From the NCBI GenBank assembly GCA_015075425.1, contig JABTUL010000001.1, positions 496,001 through 560,000 of the forward strand: 64,000 bases of DNA, given 5' to 3'. The notes under the pieces were generated by a model, which worked only from the letters and a program-made list of their open reading frames with translations, ran no database searches and had not been told where the DNA came from. The stretch's first letter is position 1; every line of letters begins with the position of its first letter. Below, piece after piece: positions 51,400 through 60,707 of this stretch. The position numbers and the translations under genes are program-made. The stretch is from Spirochaetales bacterium (GTDB lineage: Bacteria > Spirochaetota > Leptospiria > Leptospirales > Leptonemataceae).

Positions 51400-51873
51400 A
51401 TGCGCTTCGGACTGAGTAAAAAAGAGGTCAGTGGACTCCTCAAAAGTCGCGGTATCAACCCCACTTCCCAGCGCATTGAAATCGCCACGCTCTTGCTACA
51501 GCGGCCGCAGCATCTATCTGCAGAAGAGATCTACCAGCAGCTCAATCAGGAATTTGGCCTTGTTTCTCAAGCAACCGTCTACAACACCCTGCGGCTTCTG
51601 GTAGAACGGGGAGTCATCAGTGAGGTGTTATTTTCTCCCGATCGTATTTACTACGATTCCAACACGGCACCACATCATCATTTTCTGGATCTGGACACGG
51701 GTAGCATAACGGACCTGGCCCCGGCCTGTGCCGGCCCGTTGAATCTGTGTGGACTGGATATCCAGGTGGAAGGGGTTAGCCTTCTGATCAAGGGCCGGCA
51801 GAAGAGAGAGAGCGTTCCAGTGCCTGCTCTAAATCATTCAGTTCCGCGTCAGTATGGCCACTCTGCAGGCTGA
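51400..51873 (+). CDS. Fur/PerR-family transcription regulator
   Basis: A 157-residue protein. The winged-helix DNA-binding domain is clear (KSRGINPTSQRIEIATLLLQ, LSAEEIYQQLNQEFGLVSQA, TVYNTLRLLVERGVI). The regulatory part has NTAPHHHFLDLDTG with the metal-binding HHH, but lacks both CxxC pairs of the structural zinc site. Leptospires encode several such regulators for iron, zinc or peroxide. AAGG precedes the ATG. The C-terminal 28 residues overlap the bioF-like gene antisense. Confidence 0.92.
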   Translation: MRFGLSKKEVSGLLKSRGINPTSQRIEIATLLLQRPQHLSAEEIYQQLNQEFGLVSQATVYNTLRLLVERGVISEVLFSPDRIYYDSNTAPHHHFLDLDTGSITDLAPACAGPLNLCGLDIQVEGVSLLIKGRQKRESVPVPALNHSVPRQYGHSAG

Positions 51874-52957
51874 TTCGCAAACGACTCAGCTCATCCGGCA
51901 CGGTGGGCGGACGGATAGCGCGCACATCGAAACCTTCACTCCGTAAAAGGGCAGAGAGTTTGAGAGCCCGCCCGGCGGTGCCGGCAATGATGGGAATGAT
52001 ATGGCCGTAGCTGCCTCTGGTGTCAGCCAGGCTCTGGATCCGGGATCGAAACAGACGCACGTTTTCTGCGAGTTGCCGCCGGCGCTCTTCCAGTCCTTTT
52101 GCCAGCGCTAAAACGACTTCCTTTAAGAGCAGGGGAATGATGAGCGGCGGGGCGGTGGAGAACACAAAACTGCGAGCGCGCTGGATCAGTTGCTCCAGGA
52201 TCAGCGGATGCGCGCCCACAAAAGCCCCGCACAGGCCCAGGGCCTTGCCACAGGGGTATATCGTAACGGTAACATCCGGACGGACCTGTGCGCCCAGTCC
52301 CCGCCCCAGCGGTCCCATGGCTCCAATGGCATGCGCTTCATCGAGAAGCAAGAGACAATCGTAGGTAGCGGCAAGCTTTACCAGGCCCGCTAAATCGGGG
52401 CTGTCTCCATCCATGCTGAAATAACTTTCCGTTACGATCCAGGTGTGCCGCGCTTTTTTGCGCTTCTTCAGCTTATTCTCTAAATCTTCTAAATTATTAT
52501 GCCTGAAGTAATTTTTTCCCGCCCCTGAGAGGCGTACGGCGTCAAGCAGAGATGCGTGCAAAAGTCGGTCACAGAAGATTTGATCGGCCGGGGAAAAAAG
52601 CGCGCTGCCCACACCCAGGGCCGCAGCGTAGCCGGAGCTAAAATACAGAGAGCCTTCATGGCCGGCAAAGCTGGCAAATACGTTTTCCAACTCTTCAAAA
52701 GGCCCTGACTGCCCGCGAATCAGCCGCGAACCCGTGCTGCCAATGCTGCCCCTGTGCACCAGGTTCCGGTAGATTTCCGGTAAGAAGTCTTTATTCAGAC
52801 TCAGGCTATCATTGGAGCAGAAGTCGATGCCCTGCGGCAAATGGAGTTCACGGAATAGCTCCTTCTCTTTCTGGGTTTCTTTCTCTTGAGCCAGGAATTC
52901 GTAGTATTTTCGATTTGACTGCAAAGCTATGCCTGAAGGTAGATTTCTGTGGTCCAT
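51788..52957 (-). CDS. bioF: 8-amino-7-oxononanoate synthase-like alpha-oxoamine synthase
   Basis: A 389-residue PLP enzyme. IDFCSNDSLSL opens the fold and GSTGSRLIRGQSGPFEEL follows. Asp-binding LLLDEAHAIGAMGPLGRG carries the cofactor aspartate/histidine, and the PLP lysine is in YPCGKALGLCGAF. BioF-type condensation of pimeloyl-ACP/CoA with alanine is the best guess, with Kbl-type or other acyl-CoA/amino acid condensations as alternatives. No bioB, bioD or bioA is adjacent. The start shares CATG with the divergent deacetylase-family gene. Confidence 0.8.
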   Translation of the reverse strand: MDHRNLPSGIALQSNRKYYEFLAQEKETQKEKELFRELHLPQGIDFCSNDSLSLNKDFLPEIYRNLVHRGSIGSTGSRLIRGQSGPFEELENVFASFAGHEGSLYFSSGYAAALGVGSALFSPADQIFCDRLLHASLLDAVRLSGAGKNYFRHNNLEDLENKLKKRKKARHTWIVTESYFSMDGDSPDLAGLVKLAATYDCLLLLDEAHAIGAMGPLGRGLGAQVRPDVTVTIYPCGKALGLCGAFVGAHPLILEQLIQRARSFVFSTAPPLIIPLLLKEVVLALAKGLEERRRQLAENVRLFRSRIQSLADTRGSYGHIIPIIAGTAGRALKLSALLRSEGFDVRAIRPPTVPDELSRLRISLQSGHTDAELNDLEQALERSLSSAGP

Positions 52958-53888
52958 GGCAACGGCAACTTTTTATGATCCGCTGTTTCTCGAGCACGAT
53001 ACCGGCCCCGGTCATCCCGAGCGGGCTGCAAGACTCGAAGCCATTGTCGCTTGCTTACAGCGCACCAGCTATCATGCAAGCCTGGTCAAGCTGCCCAAAA
53101 GAGAGGCAACACTGGCAGAAATCGGTCTGGTTCACGATAGCCAGTACATCGCACAGCTGGAATCTTTCTGTAATCAGGGCGGCGGTTACCTTGATGGGGA
53201 CACACCGGTCAGCCAGAACAGTTATGCTGCGGCCGTGCTGGCTGCCGGTGCCGGACCGGGCGCTGTTGACGCAATACAGAAAGGGGATGCAAGCAATGCT
53301 TTTTTAATGCTGCGCCCGCCCGGACACCATTCGCTAAGAAACCGGGCCATGGGATTTTGTCTTTTTAACAATGTGGCCATCACGGCCAGCTATGCCCGCT
53401 CCCGTGGTTTTGAACGGGTGGCCATTGTGGACTGGGATGTTCATCATGGCAATGGAACGGAGTCCATATTCTATAACGATTCAAGCGTATATTTTATAAG
53501 TTTGCATCAATATCCTTGTTACCCCGGAACGGGCGCCAGAAAGGATCGCGGTGCCGGTGCCGGCAGTGGCTATACACTCAACATTCCCCTTGCCCCGGGC
53601 ACAGGCCCTGCAGAGTATGAGCGGCATTTTGCTGAGGAGGTGCTGCCGGCCCTTGAAGAGTATGCCCCGGATTTGATTCTGGTCTCTGCGGGATTTGATG
53701 CTCACAAAAGCGATCCTCTGGCCAGTCTGGAACTGACGACGGAAAGTTTTGCCCGGCTGACAGAAGGATTGCGGACTCTCTCCGGGAGCCTCTGCGCGGG
53801 CCGCATCATCAGCTTTCTGGAAGGAGGCTATCATCTGCAAGCTCTGGCAGAATCCGTGGAAGCGCATGTTGCTGTCCTGGCTACGTAA
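52956..53888 (+). CDS. Histone-deacetylase-family (class II-like) hydrolase
   Basis: A 310-residue zinc amidohydrolase related to acetoin-utilisation and acetylpolyamine deacetylases. It has DTGPGHPERAARLEAI, the active-site LRPPGHHSLRNRAMGFCLFN, metal residues in VDWDVHHGNGTESIF and LVSAGFDAHKSDP, and the last SFLEGGYHL. The substrate could be acetylated lysine or polyamine. An ATG at 52929 would add nine residues. It overlaps the next gene by 23 bases. Confidence 0.93.
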   Translation: MATATFYDPLFLEHDTGPGHPERAARLEAIVACLQRTSYHASLVKLPKREATLAEIGLVHDSQYIAQLESFCNQGGGYLDGDTPVSQNSYAAAVLAAGAGPGAVDAIQKGDASNAFLMLRPPGHHSLRNRAMGFCLFNNVAITASYARSRGFERVAIVDWDVHHGNGTESIFYNDSSVYFISLHQYPCYPGTGARKDRGAGAGSGYTLNIPLAPGTGPAEYERHFAEEVLPALEEYAPDLILVSAGFDAHKSDPLASLELTTESFARLTEGLRTLSGSLCAGRIISFLEGGYHLQALAESVEAHVAVLAT

Positions 53889-54804
53889 CCTTCCGGGACG
53901 CTTGCTTCTGGCAATCCGGGCCCTCAAACAACACTATCGCTTGCGGCGCTCCGGGTATGTCTCCCAGAGGCATAAAGCCGATGGCGTTTGCATCCACAGC
54001 TATCGACGTACCCCTGCCGCCGGGTCCTCCACAGATAGGCCAATGGTCTTTTTGCATGGACTGCTGGATTCTGCGCGAAGCTTTCGCTACCTGGCCCGTC
54101 ACCTGGAGGACCGGCCACTTTTGCTGGTCGATCTTCCAGGCTACGGCCGCTCCTCTCTTCCGGCTGTCCGGGAACTGTGGCATCTTCCGGTCATGGCTCG
54201 CCTGCTCTATCGCTATCTGGAGGGTATGGCCACACCCTTTGAACTGGTGACCCATTCCATGGGCGGGCTGCTGGCCCTGCAAATGCTGTCTTTTGCGAAG
54301 ACGCTCGGACGCCCCCTGCCAGTGGTCCGACTGCACCTGATCGCTCCCGGCCTTCTGCCGCTCCGTCCTGAAGACCGCGAGTACAGAAGAAAGTTATTCT
54401 ACCCGGAGTCAGCTGCCGTCGTTGCTGATTTACTTTCCCATCTTTATCATTCCCGTCTGCCGGAGATCCCGTCCTCCGTGCTCCGGGCGCTTTGCAGCGA
54501 GTGGAACCAGGAGGGCTACCACTACCTGGCGTGGAATACTATAGAAATGGAGAAGGATATTTTTTTCACCATCCAGCGCATCCAGCGCCTGACGCAGAGA
54601 ATTCCGCTGCATTTCTACTGGGGGAAAGAAGATCGCATCATTCCCTGGCGGGAGGGCCGTACCCTGGCCAGAAAAGTCGGGGGAACATTCGATCTATTTC
54701 CAGAGTGCGGGCATGCGATCCATCTGGAGGATGCAGACAAGCTGGCCAGAACTTTGCGAGCCCGGGCCGGGCGTGCGGTCAGGCCCGGGCTTCGTTCTGC
54801 ATGA
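53866..54804 (+). CDS. Alpha/beta hydrolase
   Basis: A 312-residue hydrolase with the full catalytic triad in view: oxyanion/HG loop VFLHGLLDSARS, nucleophile elbow VTHSMGGLLALQ, acid residue in YWGKEDRIIPWREG and histidine in ECGHAIHLED. A basic N-terminal extension precedes the core. Likely an esterase, possibly for lipid or acyl thioester. Its start lies inside the deacetylase-family gene and its end overlaps hldD by 26 bases. Confidence 0.88.
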   Translation: MLLSWLRNLPGRLLLAIRALKQHYRLRRSGYVSQRHKADGVCIHSYRRTPAAGSSTDRPMVFLHGLLDSARSFRYLARHLEDRPLLLVDLPGYGRSSLPAVRELWHLPVMARLLYRYLEGMATPFELVTHSMGGLLALQMLSFAKTLGRPLPVVRLHLIAPGLLPLRPEDREYRRKLFYPESAAVVADLLSHLYHSRLPEIPSSVLRALCSEWNQEGYHYLAWNTIEMEKDIFFTIQRIQRLTQRIPLHFYWGKEDRIIPWREGRTLARKVGGTFDLFPECGHAIHLEDADKLARTLRARAGRAVRPGLRSA

Positions 54805-55750
54805 GGTAATTTTTTACATAATCTGCGACCGCCCGGTCCAGACCGGTGATGGGTCGCGTGTAGCCTGATGAACGCAGTTTGTCCATGGGTGCGCAGGTGT
54901 AGTACTGGTAGCGATCTTTGAGTTCTTCCGGCATTTCGATAAAATCGACATTCATTTCCCGATCCATGGCAGAGAAGATGGCCCGCGCCAGATCAAGCCA
55001 GCTGTGCGCCTGGCCGCTACCGGCATTGAAGAGTCCCGTCAACCGTGGCCGATCCAGGGCCAGAAACACCGTCATCTGGGCAGCATCCCGAACATAAAGA
55101 AAGTCCCGCTTCTGTTCACCATCTTTGTAATCGGGATGGTAACTTTTGAAAAGTTTGAGCCGACCGCTGGCCTGGATTTGCCGGAACGCCTTGAGGACCA
55201 GGGACATCATATCGCCTTTATGGTATTCATTGGGGCCAAAGACATTGAAGTATTTGACCCCCGCAAACAGTGGCTTGAACCGCCGGCGATGTATCTTCAG
55301 GTCAAACGCATGCTTGGAATAGCCATAGGCATTGAGCGGTCGCAATGCCTCCAGGCGACTTACATCGTCTTCATAGCCTTCATGGCCATCGCCATAAGTA
55401 GCGGCGCTGGAGGCGTAAACCATGCGAATATTGTAGTGCCTTGCCAGTTCTGCCAGAGTGGCCGAGTATCGAAAGTTATTTTCCATCAAGTAAGAAGCAT
55501 CCTTCTCCGTAGTGCTGCTGCAGGCACCCAGGTGAATGATAGCGCTGATCTTGCCCGACACTCTCCGGGACAGCTGTTCAAGGAAGGTATCTTTCTCAAA
55601 ATAATCATAGTATTTCAGGCTACGTAAATTCATCCATTTATCGGATGTGCCCAGATGATCCACTAATATGAGATCGTCCCGGCCGCGCTCGTTCAGCTCT
55701 CGAACGACAGCACTGCCAATGAGTCCGGCGGCTCCTGTTACCACGATCAT
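54779..55750 (-). CDS. hldD: ADP-L-glycero-D-manno-heptose 6-epimerase
   Basis: A 323-residue NADP-dependent SDR epimerase making ADP-L-glycero-D-manno-heptose for LPS core. It has the nucleotide motif VTGAAGLIGSAV at the N-terminus, GTSDKWMNLRSLKYYDYFEK, YASSAATYGDG and the catalytic YGYSKHAFD. Typical HldD elements KYFNVFGPNEYHKGDMMS and FNAGSGQAHSWLDLA follow. Together with waaA it supports an LPS-bearing outer membrane. Confidence 0.95.
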   Translation of the reverse strand: MIVVTGAAGLIGSAVVRELNERGRDDLILVDHLGTSDKWMNLRSLKYYDYFEKDTFLEQLSRRVSGKISAIIHLGACSSTTEKDASYLMENNFRYSATLAELARHYNIRMVYASSAATYGDGHEGYEDDVSRLEALRPLNAYGYSKHAFDLKIHRRRFKPLFAGVKYFNVFGPNEYHKGDMMSLVLKAFRQIQASGRLKLFKSYHPDYKDGEQKRDFLYVRDAAQMTVFLALDRPRLTGLFNAGSGQAHSWLDLARAIFSAMDREMNVDFIEMPEELKDRYQYYTCAPMDKLRSSGYTRPITGLDRAVADYVKNYLMQNEARA

Positions 55751-55847
55751 AAATCCAGGATAGGTTCAAGCGGCCGTGGCGGTCAAGCTGAAGGGGTATT
55801 TTTTTCTTGCCCGATGAAGCCACTGCCTTTACGCTGCTTCCTGCCTG

Positions 55848-57119
55848 ATGGATTTATACTGGCATCCCTTGTGGACCCTGTCACTTCTTTTGCAGAGCCT
55901 GTTTCAGGCCATGGAAGTCGCCTTCCTGACCGCTCAAAAATCAGCGCTGGAGCGCCAGAGCGGTGCGGCCCGCATTTTTTTCTTCAAGAGTCGTCCGGAT
56001 CGGTTGTATGGCGTTACCCGTAGTGGCTACCTCCTGGCAATGGGCGGGGGAATTTTGGGCGTGGCCGATTTATACAATCGTTCCCAGCCGTATGGCGGCT
56101 GGGCTTTTCTTTTGAGTGCGCTGGGTTTTCTTGTTCTTTCGCTGGGTCCGGGCTACCTGTGGCCCCGCGCCCTGGCGGCCCGCTTTTCCGTGAGCCTGGC
56201 CCGATTGTTTGTCTGGCCGGCCGTGCTTTTACAGTATTTGCTCTGGCCCCTGTACGGTCCCATGCTTCATTTGAGTAAAGCGCTGCTGGGACTGTTTCGC
56301 CTGGAAGTGAATTTTGAACTGGCCCGGCCTGAGGACGAGCTGCAACAGATGCTGGCGGAAAGTTTGAAAGCGGGAACCATCCAGGATGCCGAGCATGAAT
56401 TCATCGCTAATATTCTGGAGTTTAGCGATACAGTGGCCCGGGAAATCATGGTGCCGCGCGTGGAGATAGAAGCTCTGGACGTCGATTCTGATCGCGAGGA
56501 CTGGGAGGCGGCCATTCAGTTGAACTACAGCCGCTTGCCGGTATACAAAGAGACCATGGATAACATCATTGGCGTCCTCAACGTGAAGGATTTAATGCGG
56601 GCCGTGGTGACCGGACAGGACGTTGTCATCCAGAATCTGGTCCGTCCGGCCTATTTTGTGCCGGTAAGCATGAAAATAGGCAGCATTCTTTCGCAAATGC
56701 AGAAAAATAAAAACCGCATGGCCATCGTAATCGATGAATACGGCGGAACGGCGGGAATGCTGACCATGGAAGATATCCTCGAAGAGATTGTTGGAGAAAT
56801 TCAGGAAGCCACAGTTCTTACAGAAGAAGAAGATATCCGCATGCTGGCCGATCAGACCTATATGGTTCGCGGTTCCTGCTCCATCGATGATTTCAACGAA
56901 TACTTTGCGGTGGAATTGCCAGAATCGGAGAGCTACAACAGTCTGGCCGGTCTGGTCATCGAGCGCATGGGTCGCTTTCCGGAGGTAGGGGAAAAATTCG
57001 TGACTGAGGATTTCAGCTTTGAACTCACCCGTAAGGTTCGCCAGAAGCTGGAACAATTCCGGGTGATCCGGTTGCGCGTGCCCTCGGAGGAATCTTCGCT
57101 TTTGGGTTCCCTGCATTGA
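55848..57119 (+). CDS. CorC/HlyC-family CBS-domain membrane protein
   Basis: A 423-residue protein. It has N-terminal membrane helices of a CNNM/DUF21-like region (MDLYWHPLWTLSLLLQSLFQ, AMEVAFLTAQKSALERQ). A cytoplasmic CBS pair follows (AREIMVPRVEIEALDVDSDR, RLPVYKETMDNIIGVLNVKD, IVIDEYGGTAGMLTMEDILE). The C-terminal CorC_HlyC domain is MVRGSCSIDDFNEYF, SLAGLVIERMGRFPEVGE. Magnesium transport or its regulation is the usual role. The predicted N-terminal helices are degenerate compared with full DUF21. Confidence 0.92.
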   Translation: MDLYWHPLWTLSLLLQSLFQAMEVAFLTAQKSALERQSGAARIFFFKSRPDRLYGVTRSGYLLAMGGGILGVADLYNRSQPYGGWAFLLSALGFLVLSLGPGYLWPRALAARFSVSLARLFVWPAVLLQYLLWPLYGPMLHLSKALLGLFRLEVNFELARPEDELQQMLAESLKAGTIQDAEHEFIANILEFSDTVAREIMVPRVEIEALDVDSDREDWEAAIQLNYSRLPVYKETMDNIIGVLNVKDLMRAVVTGQDVVIQNLVRPAYFVPVSMKIGSILSQMQKNKNRMAIVIDEYGGTAGMLTMEDILEEIVGEIQEATVLTEEEDIRMLADQTYMVRGSCSIDDFNEYFAVELPESESYNSLAGLVIERMGRFPEVGEKFVTEDFSFELTRKVRQKLEQFRVIRLRVPSEESSLLGSLH

Positions 57120-57142
57120 GCCGATCCAGGGCACCGGCCAGG

Positions 57143-57162
57143 AAGCTCCGGGGGCTTTTTTT
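57143..57162 (+). terminator. Intrinsic terminator candidate
   Basis: AAGCTC, loop CGG, GGGCTT (one T-G pair), followed by TTTTT: a short six-base-pair stem and U-tract just after the CBS-domain gene and before acyl-CoA dehydrogenase. The stem is short, so the call is moderate. Confidence 0.5.
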
Positions 57163-57199
57163 CTTGTCCGCCCAGTCGCTTTAGCGATTCCTGTCTCCC

Positions 57200-58375
57200 A
57201 TGTCCGATTTTCATTTCGATGTTCGATTTTCTGAAGAAGAGCTGCAACTGCGCGATCTGGTCCGTGATCTGGTAAAGAACGAGGTCATTCCCAACGCCCT
57301 GTCTCTGGATGAAAAGAACGAATACCCCACAGAAATATTTAAGAAATTCCGGGAGGCTGGCCTTTTTGCAGCCATGTTCTCTGAGGAATACGGCGGACTG
57401 GGTATTGGTGACATGTCCTGGATTATTTTATCAGAGGAAATCGCTTACGGCTGTCTGGGCGTGAACACGGCTTTTCTGGCCACCAAACTGGGTGCTCTGC
57501 CCCTGGAAGTGGGCGGAACTAAAGAACAGAAGGAAAGATGGCTCACCCAGCTTGCCGGGGGGAATAAAACCTGTGCCTTTGGTCTGACTGAGCCTGGCGC
57601 TGGTTCGGATGTGCCGGCTCTACGCACCTATGCGGAGAAAAAAGGCGATCGTTATATCATCAATGGAACCAAACAATGGATTTCCGGTGCCGGTCAGGCA
57701 GACATCTATACTGTTTTTGCTCTCACGGCAAAAGACCGGGGTCCGCGCGGCATGTCCTGCTTTGTGCTGGAGAAAGGGATGAAAGGTTTCTCCTTTGGAA
57801 AGAAGGAAGATAAACTGGGAATTCGTTGTTCAGAAACAAGGCAACTGATCATGGAAGATGTTGAGGTGCCCGTTGAAAATCTGGTGGGCGGCGTGGAAAA
57901 CACGGCGTTCCTCTACGCATTAAAGACACTCAATGCCTCCCGCCCGGCTGTGGCCGCGTCCGCGGTAGGAGTGGCCCAGGCTGCTTTTGATTATGCGATC
58001 GGCTATGCCCGGCAGCGGGAACAGTTTGGTGTGAAAATTGCCAGTTTCCAGGCCATCCAGCACATGCTGGCGGATATGGCCATGAGAATCGAGGCTTCCC
58101 GTCTACTTACCTATAAAGCAGGCAAAGCTGTGGCTGCCGGCCACAAAGACCAGGCTCGCTTTTCCGCAATGGCCAAATGTTACGCTGCCGATACAGCCAT
58201 GGCTGTGGCCACGGATGCCGTGCAGATTTACGGGGGCTATGGTTATACCAAAGAATACCCGGTGGAGAAGCTCTTCCGTGATGCCAAGATTCTGCAGATC
58301 TATGAGGGAACCAGCCAGATCCAGCGCAATGAGATTGCCGCCGGTTTGATCAAAGAAGCAGCTTCCCGGAAGTAG
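57200..58375 (+). CDS. Acyl-CoA dehydrogenase
   Basis: A 391-residue beta-oxidation flavoenzyme. CAFGLTEPGAGSDVPALRTY, YIINGTKQWISGAGQADIYT, the C-terminal AVQIYGGYGYTKEYPVEKLF and the catalytic-glutamate loop QIYEGTSQIQRNEIA are all canonical. It matches short/medium-chain type dehydrogenases better than the enzyme at 6276 does. It stands as a single gene between terminator-like sequences and a convergent lipoprotein gene. Confidence 0.96.
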   Translation: MSDFHFDVRFSEEELQLRDLVRDLVKNEVIPNALSLDEKNEYPTEIFKKFREAGLFAAMFSEEYGGLGIGDMSWIILSEEIAYGCLGVNTAFLATKLGALPLEVGGTKEQKERWLTQLAGGNKTCAFGLTEPGAGSDVPALRTYAEKKGDRYIINGTKQWISGAGQADIYTVFALTAKDRGPRGMSCFVLEKGMKGFSFGKKEDKLGIRCSETRQLIMEDVEVPVENLVGGVENTAFLYALKTLNASRPAVAASAVGVAQAAFDYAIGYARQREQFGVKIASFQAIQHMLADMAMRIEASRLLTYKAGKAVAAGHKDQARFSAMAKCYAADTAMAVATDAVQIYGGYGYTKEYPVEKLFRDAKILQIYEGTSQIQRNEIAAGLIKEAASRK

Positions 58376-58384
58376 AACGCAAGT

Positions 58385-60667
58385 TTACTTTCTGTATTTT
58401 CTGTAGTATGAGCAGTCGCGGATGACTTCCCGGAAGAACTGCGTGTTTTCCAGCGATTGTATTTGCGCAAATTCTTCTTTTTGCACTGCAGTAAGTTTCA
58501 GGCCTCTGTCCTCTGCCTCCCAGCCCGTCGGCGTTTCATCCAGGTAGGAAACCAGAGCCAGCATGTAGCGTGCTGCAGCCTCTGTTTCCCGGTCGGGCCT
58601 GTGTTTTAAGGCCTGGCGGAAGTGTTCCATGGCCCGTAAAAGCTGGGGATCTCCAGCCCGGTCAGAGTATTCATAGTATGCGCTCCAGTCTGTATCCACC
58701 GCCGACCACCACTGTCCTGCCTGGCTCATATTGTACTCCAGCAGCCCCAGACGATAATGGGCGTTCGCAGCATTCTGACCGGTTTTTATCTGTTCTTCGT
58801 GCTCGACTTTTTTCCGGGCGATCTTCAGAGTATTCCAGCTCATTGCGGATTCTCCAGCGGAAAACCGTTCGGTCAGGGGATGGGAAAACGGACCGGCCTG
58901 GATTTGCTCACTGCGGTACATACGATCCAGCTCTGACGGCTCAAGGGAAGTGAGTGTCTTTATGGCAGCGCTCGCCTGGTTATCCTTGAGGAGTCTCCCA
59001 CCCAGGCGCAGACGCAGGGCAGTACCGGTAAGACCGCTGAGCTGGCGGAGCTTTTGCATGTAGGGCGATTTATCTTCATCGAGCAGCGCAATGGCTTCCT
59101 GAAGAGCCTGTAACGGGTATGTATTTACGGGGGCGCTACGGTCCATCCGTGCGCCATCCATTTCCCAGAGCAGGGCATACCCTGACTCTTTGTTTTTTTT
59201 ATGCAGAGCACTCATGCTCTGGTGCAGTCGGACCCTGGCACCCCGGTCATTGAGCGGGCAGCTATCACCATCGGCTCCGGGCAAAAAGGCCGGATAGTGG
59301 CTGATGATTTCTTTTTTCAGCCCGGGGCCCACATCTTTTGCCGCCGCAACGTGCGAAAGCAGTTGCAGCCTCTGTGATTGTTTTTTAACAAAATCCTTTG
59401 CGGATTTCTGAATGAGCGAATCTTGCAGCAGACGCTGGCTTTTAAGCGGATCATCGGACAGGTAGGCAAGAAAAGCACGACTCAGATGCCAGAGATCAGG
59501 GGAAGGCGCGATCCCCGCATCAATGCTTGCGCCAATGAAAAGGTCCAGCTCCCGGATATAGCGCAGCTCTTCAGCAGGCGCTGCAGCGGCCAGGCTGCCG
59601 CCAAAAAACACCATGAGGCGGGAAAAAATCCGCTGCCACAAGGAGACGGACGGATTTTGCGATCTTCTGGCATTCTCCGGATAGAAAAGATGTTCTTCGA
59701 GTCTGTCCTCCAGGCGATCGATTTCGCGCAGCAGCATGAAATCAAGGAGCGGGTCACGGGGTCTCTCCGTGCTGGCTGCTTTTAAAGCTGGAAGGCCGGG
59801 GGCCGGGTTCGCAAAAAAATGGAGTAGCCTGAGTGAGAGTCGGATCCGGGGATCGGCAGTAGAAAGAGCCCGAGCAAAAGCATCTCCCTGACCATGGTAG
59901 AGAAGAAAATCGGTCTGCACGCGACCGATTTGCACGGGATCGGCGGCTACCAGGCCGGCCAGCAGCAAGAGCCCCTGGCTGGTTTTCTTTTGCTTGAGCA
60001 ATGCTCCGGCCTCCAGATGCTTGATCTCTGCATAGAGCGGATCGCGGGTAGAGAAATCGGCCGGTAGTTGATTGCTGAGTGACTCTACCGTTGCGTAATC
60101 ACCGGAGTAATGTACAAGACGCATCGCCTGAAACAGGTAACGAATTCCCGTTGCTCTTTCCACTTTGCCCTTTCTCTTCAGAGCTTCGTCGACCAGTGGC
60201 TTTACTTCCTCCCTGCCGGGGCGAGCCGGTTCGGGCTGCCAGGAATCGTTATTCCCCCGCACGTAAGGTTCTAATTTTTTAGCAAAAAGTAAATAATCAA
60301 GAGACGTCCGGTCATTTTGCAAAAGCCCTGTGAGCCACCCGGCCGGCTGACCGGCCAGAGCGCCCGCAATTGTTTCCGCCGGGATTTCGTACACCAGTTT
60401 TTGCAAAGCGGGCAGATCCAGACGGGTTTTCAGACTCTTCTGCCAGTGGACCAGATTCGCTTCGCGGGAGTCAAACGCCTTTACGTTGCAGGAGCCACTC
60501 AAACGATCCAGCTCCTGGTAGTAGGGGTTGTTCTGGTCGGCTGCCGCTAAAAAGGCCCGTCGCAATTCTACCGGTCGGAAAAGGCGCAGCGGATCGGGTA
60601 AACCCGGGCCACAGGGCAGAAGCGCTGTTGTGGTTATAAAGAAAGCAAGGATAGCGCGAGATAGCAT
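58385..60667 (-). CDS. Large helical-repeat lipoprotein
   Basis: A 760-residue protein. MLSRAILAFFITTTALLPCG is a lipoprotein signal with the cysteine near residue 19. The rest is almost all alpha-helical, with TPR-like units mid-protein (SGDYATVESLSNQLPADFST) and near the end (NAANAHYRLGLLEYNMSQAG, RAMEHFRQALKHRPDRETEA). No enzyme motif is evident. It is likely a periplasmic scaffold. An N-terminal extension in the open frame to 60811 lacks a signal. It follows the lipoprotein gene at 60708 by 40 bases and may share its transcript. Confidence 0.75.
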   Translation of the reverse strand: MLSRAILAFFITTTALLPCGPGLPDPLRLFRPVELRRAFLAAADQNNPYYQELDRLSGSCNVKAFDSREANLVHWQKSLKTRLDLPALQKLVYEIPAETIAGALAGQPAGWLTGLLQNDRTSLDYLLFAKKLEPYVRGNNDSWQPEPARPGREEVKPLVDEALKRKGKVERATGIRYLFQAMRLVHYSGDYATVESLSNQLPADFSTRDPLYAEIKHLEAGALLKQKKTSQGLLLLAGLVAADPVQIGRVQTDFLLYHGQGDAFARALSTADPRIRLSLRLLHFFANPAPGLPALKAASTERPRDPLLDFMLLREIDRLEDRLEEHLFYPENARRSQNPSVSLWQRIFSRLMVFFGGSLAAAAPAEELRYIRELDLFIGASIDAGIAPSPDLWHLSRAFLAYLSDDPLKSQRLLQDSLIQKSAKDFVKKQSQRLQLLSHVAAAKDVGPGLKKEIISHYPAFLPGADGDSCPLNDRGARVRLHQSMSALHKKNKESGYALLWEMDGARMDRSAPVNTYPLQALQEAIALLDEDKSPYMQKLRQLSGLTGTALRLRLGGRLLKDNQASAAIKTLTSLEPSELDRMYRSEQIQAGPFSHPLTERFSAGESAMSWNTLKIARKKVEHEEQIKTGQNAANAHYRLGLLEYNMSQAGQWWSAVDTDWSAYYEYSDRAGDPQLLRAMEHFRQALKHRPDRETEAAARYMLALVSYLDETPTGWEAEDRGLKLTAVQKEEFAQIQSLENTQFFREVIRDCSYYRKYRK

Positions 60668-60707
60668 TTGTCCAGCCGGCCCGGGATCGTCTTTGCGGCA
60701 ACGAAAT

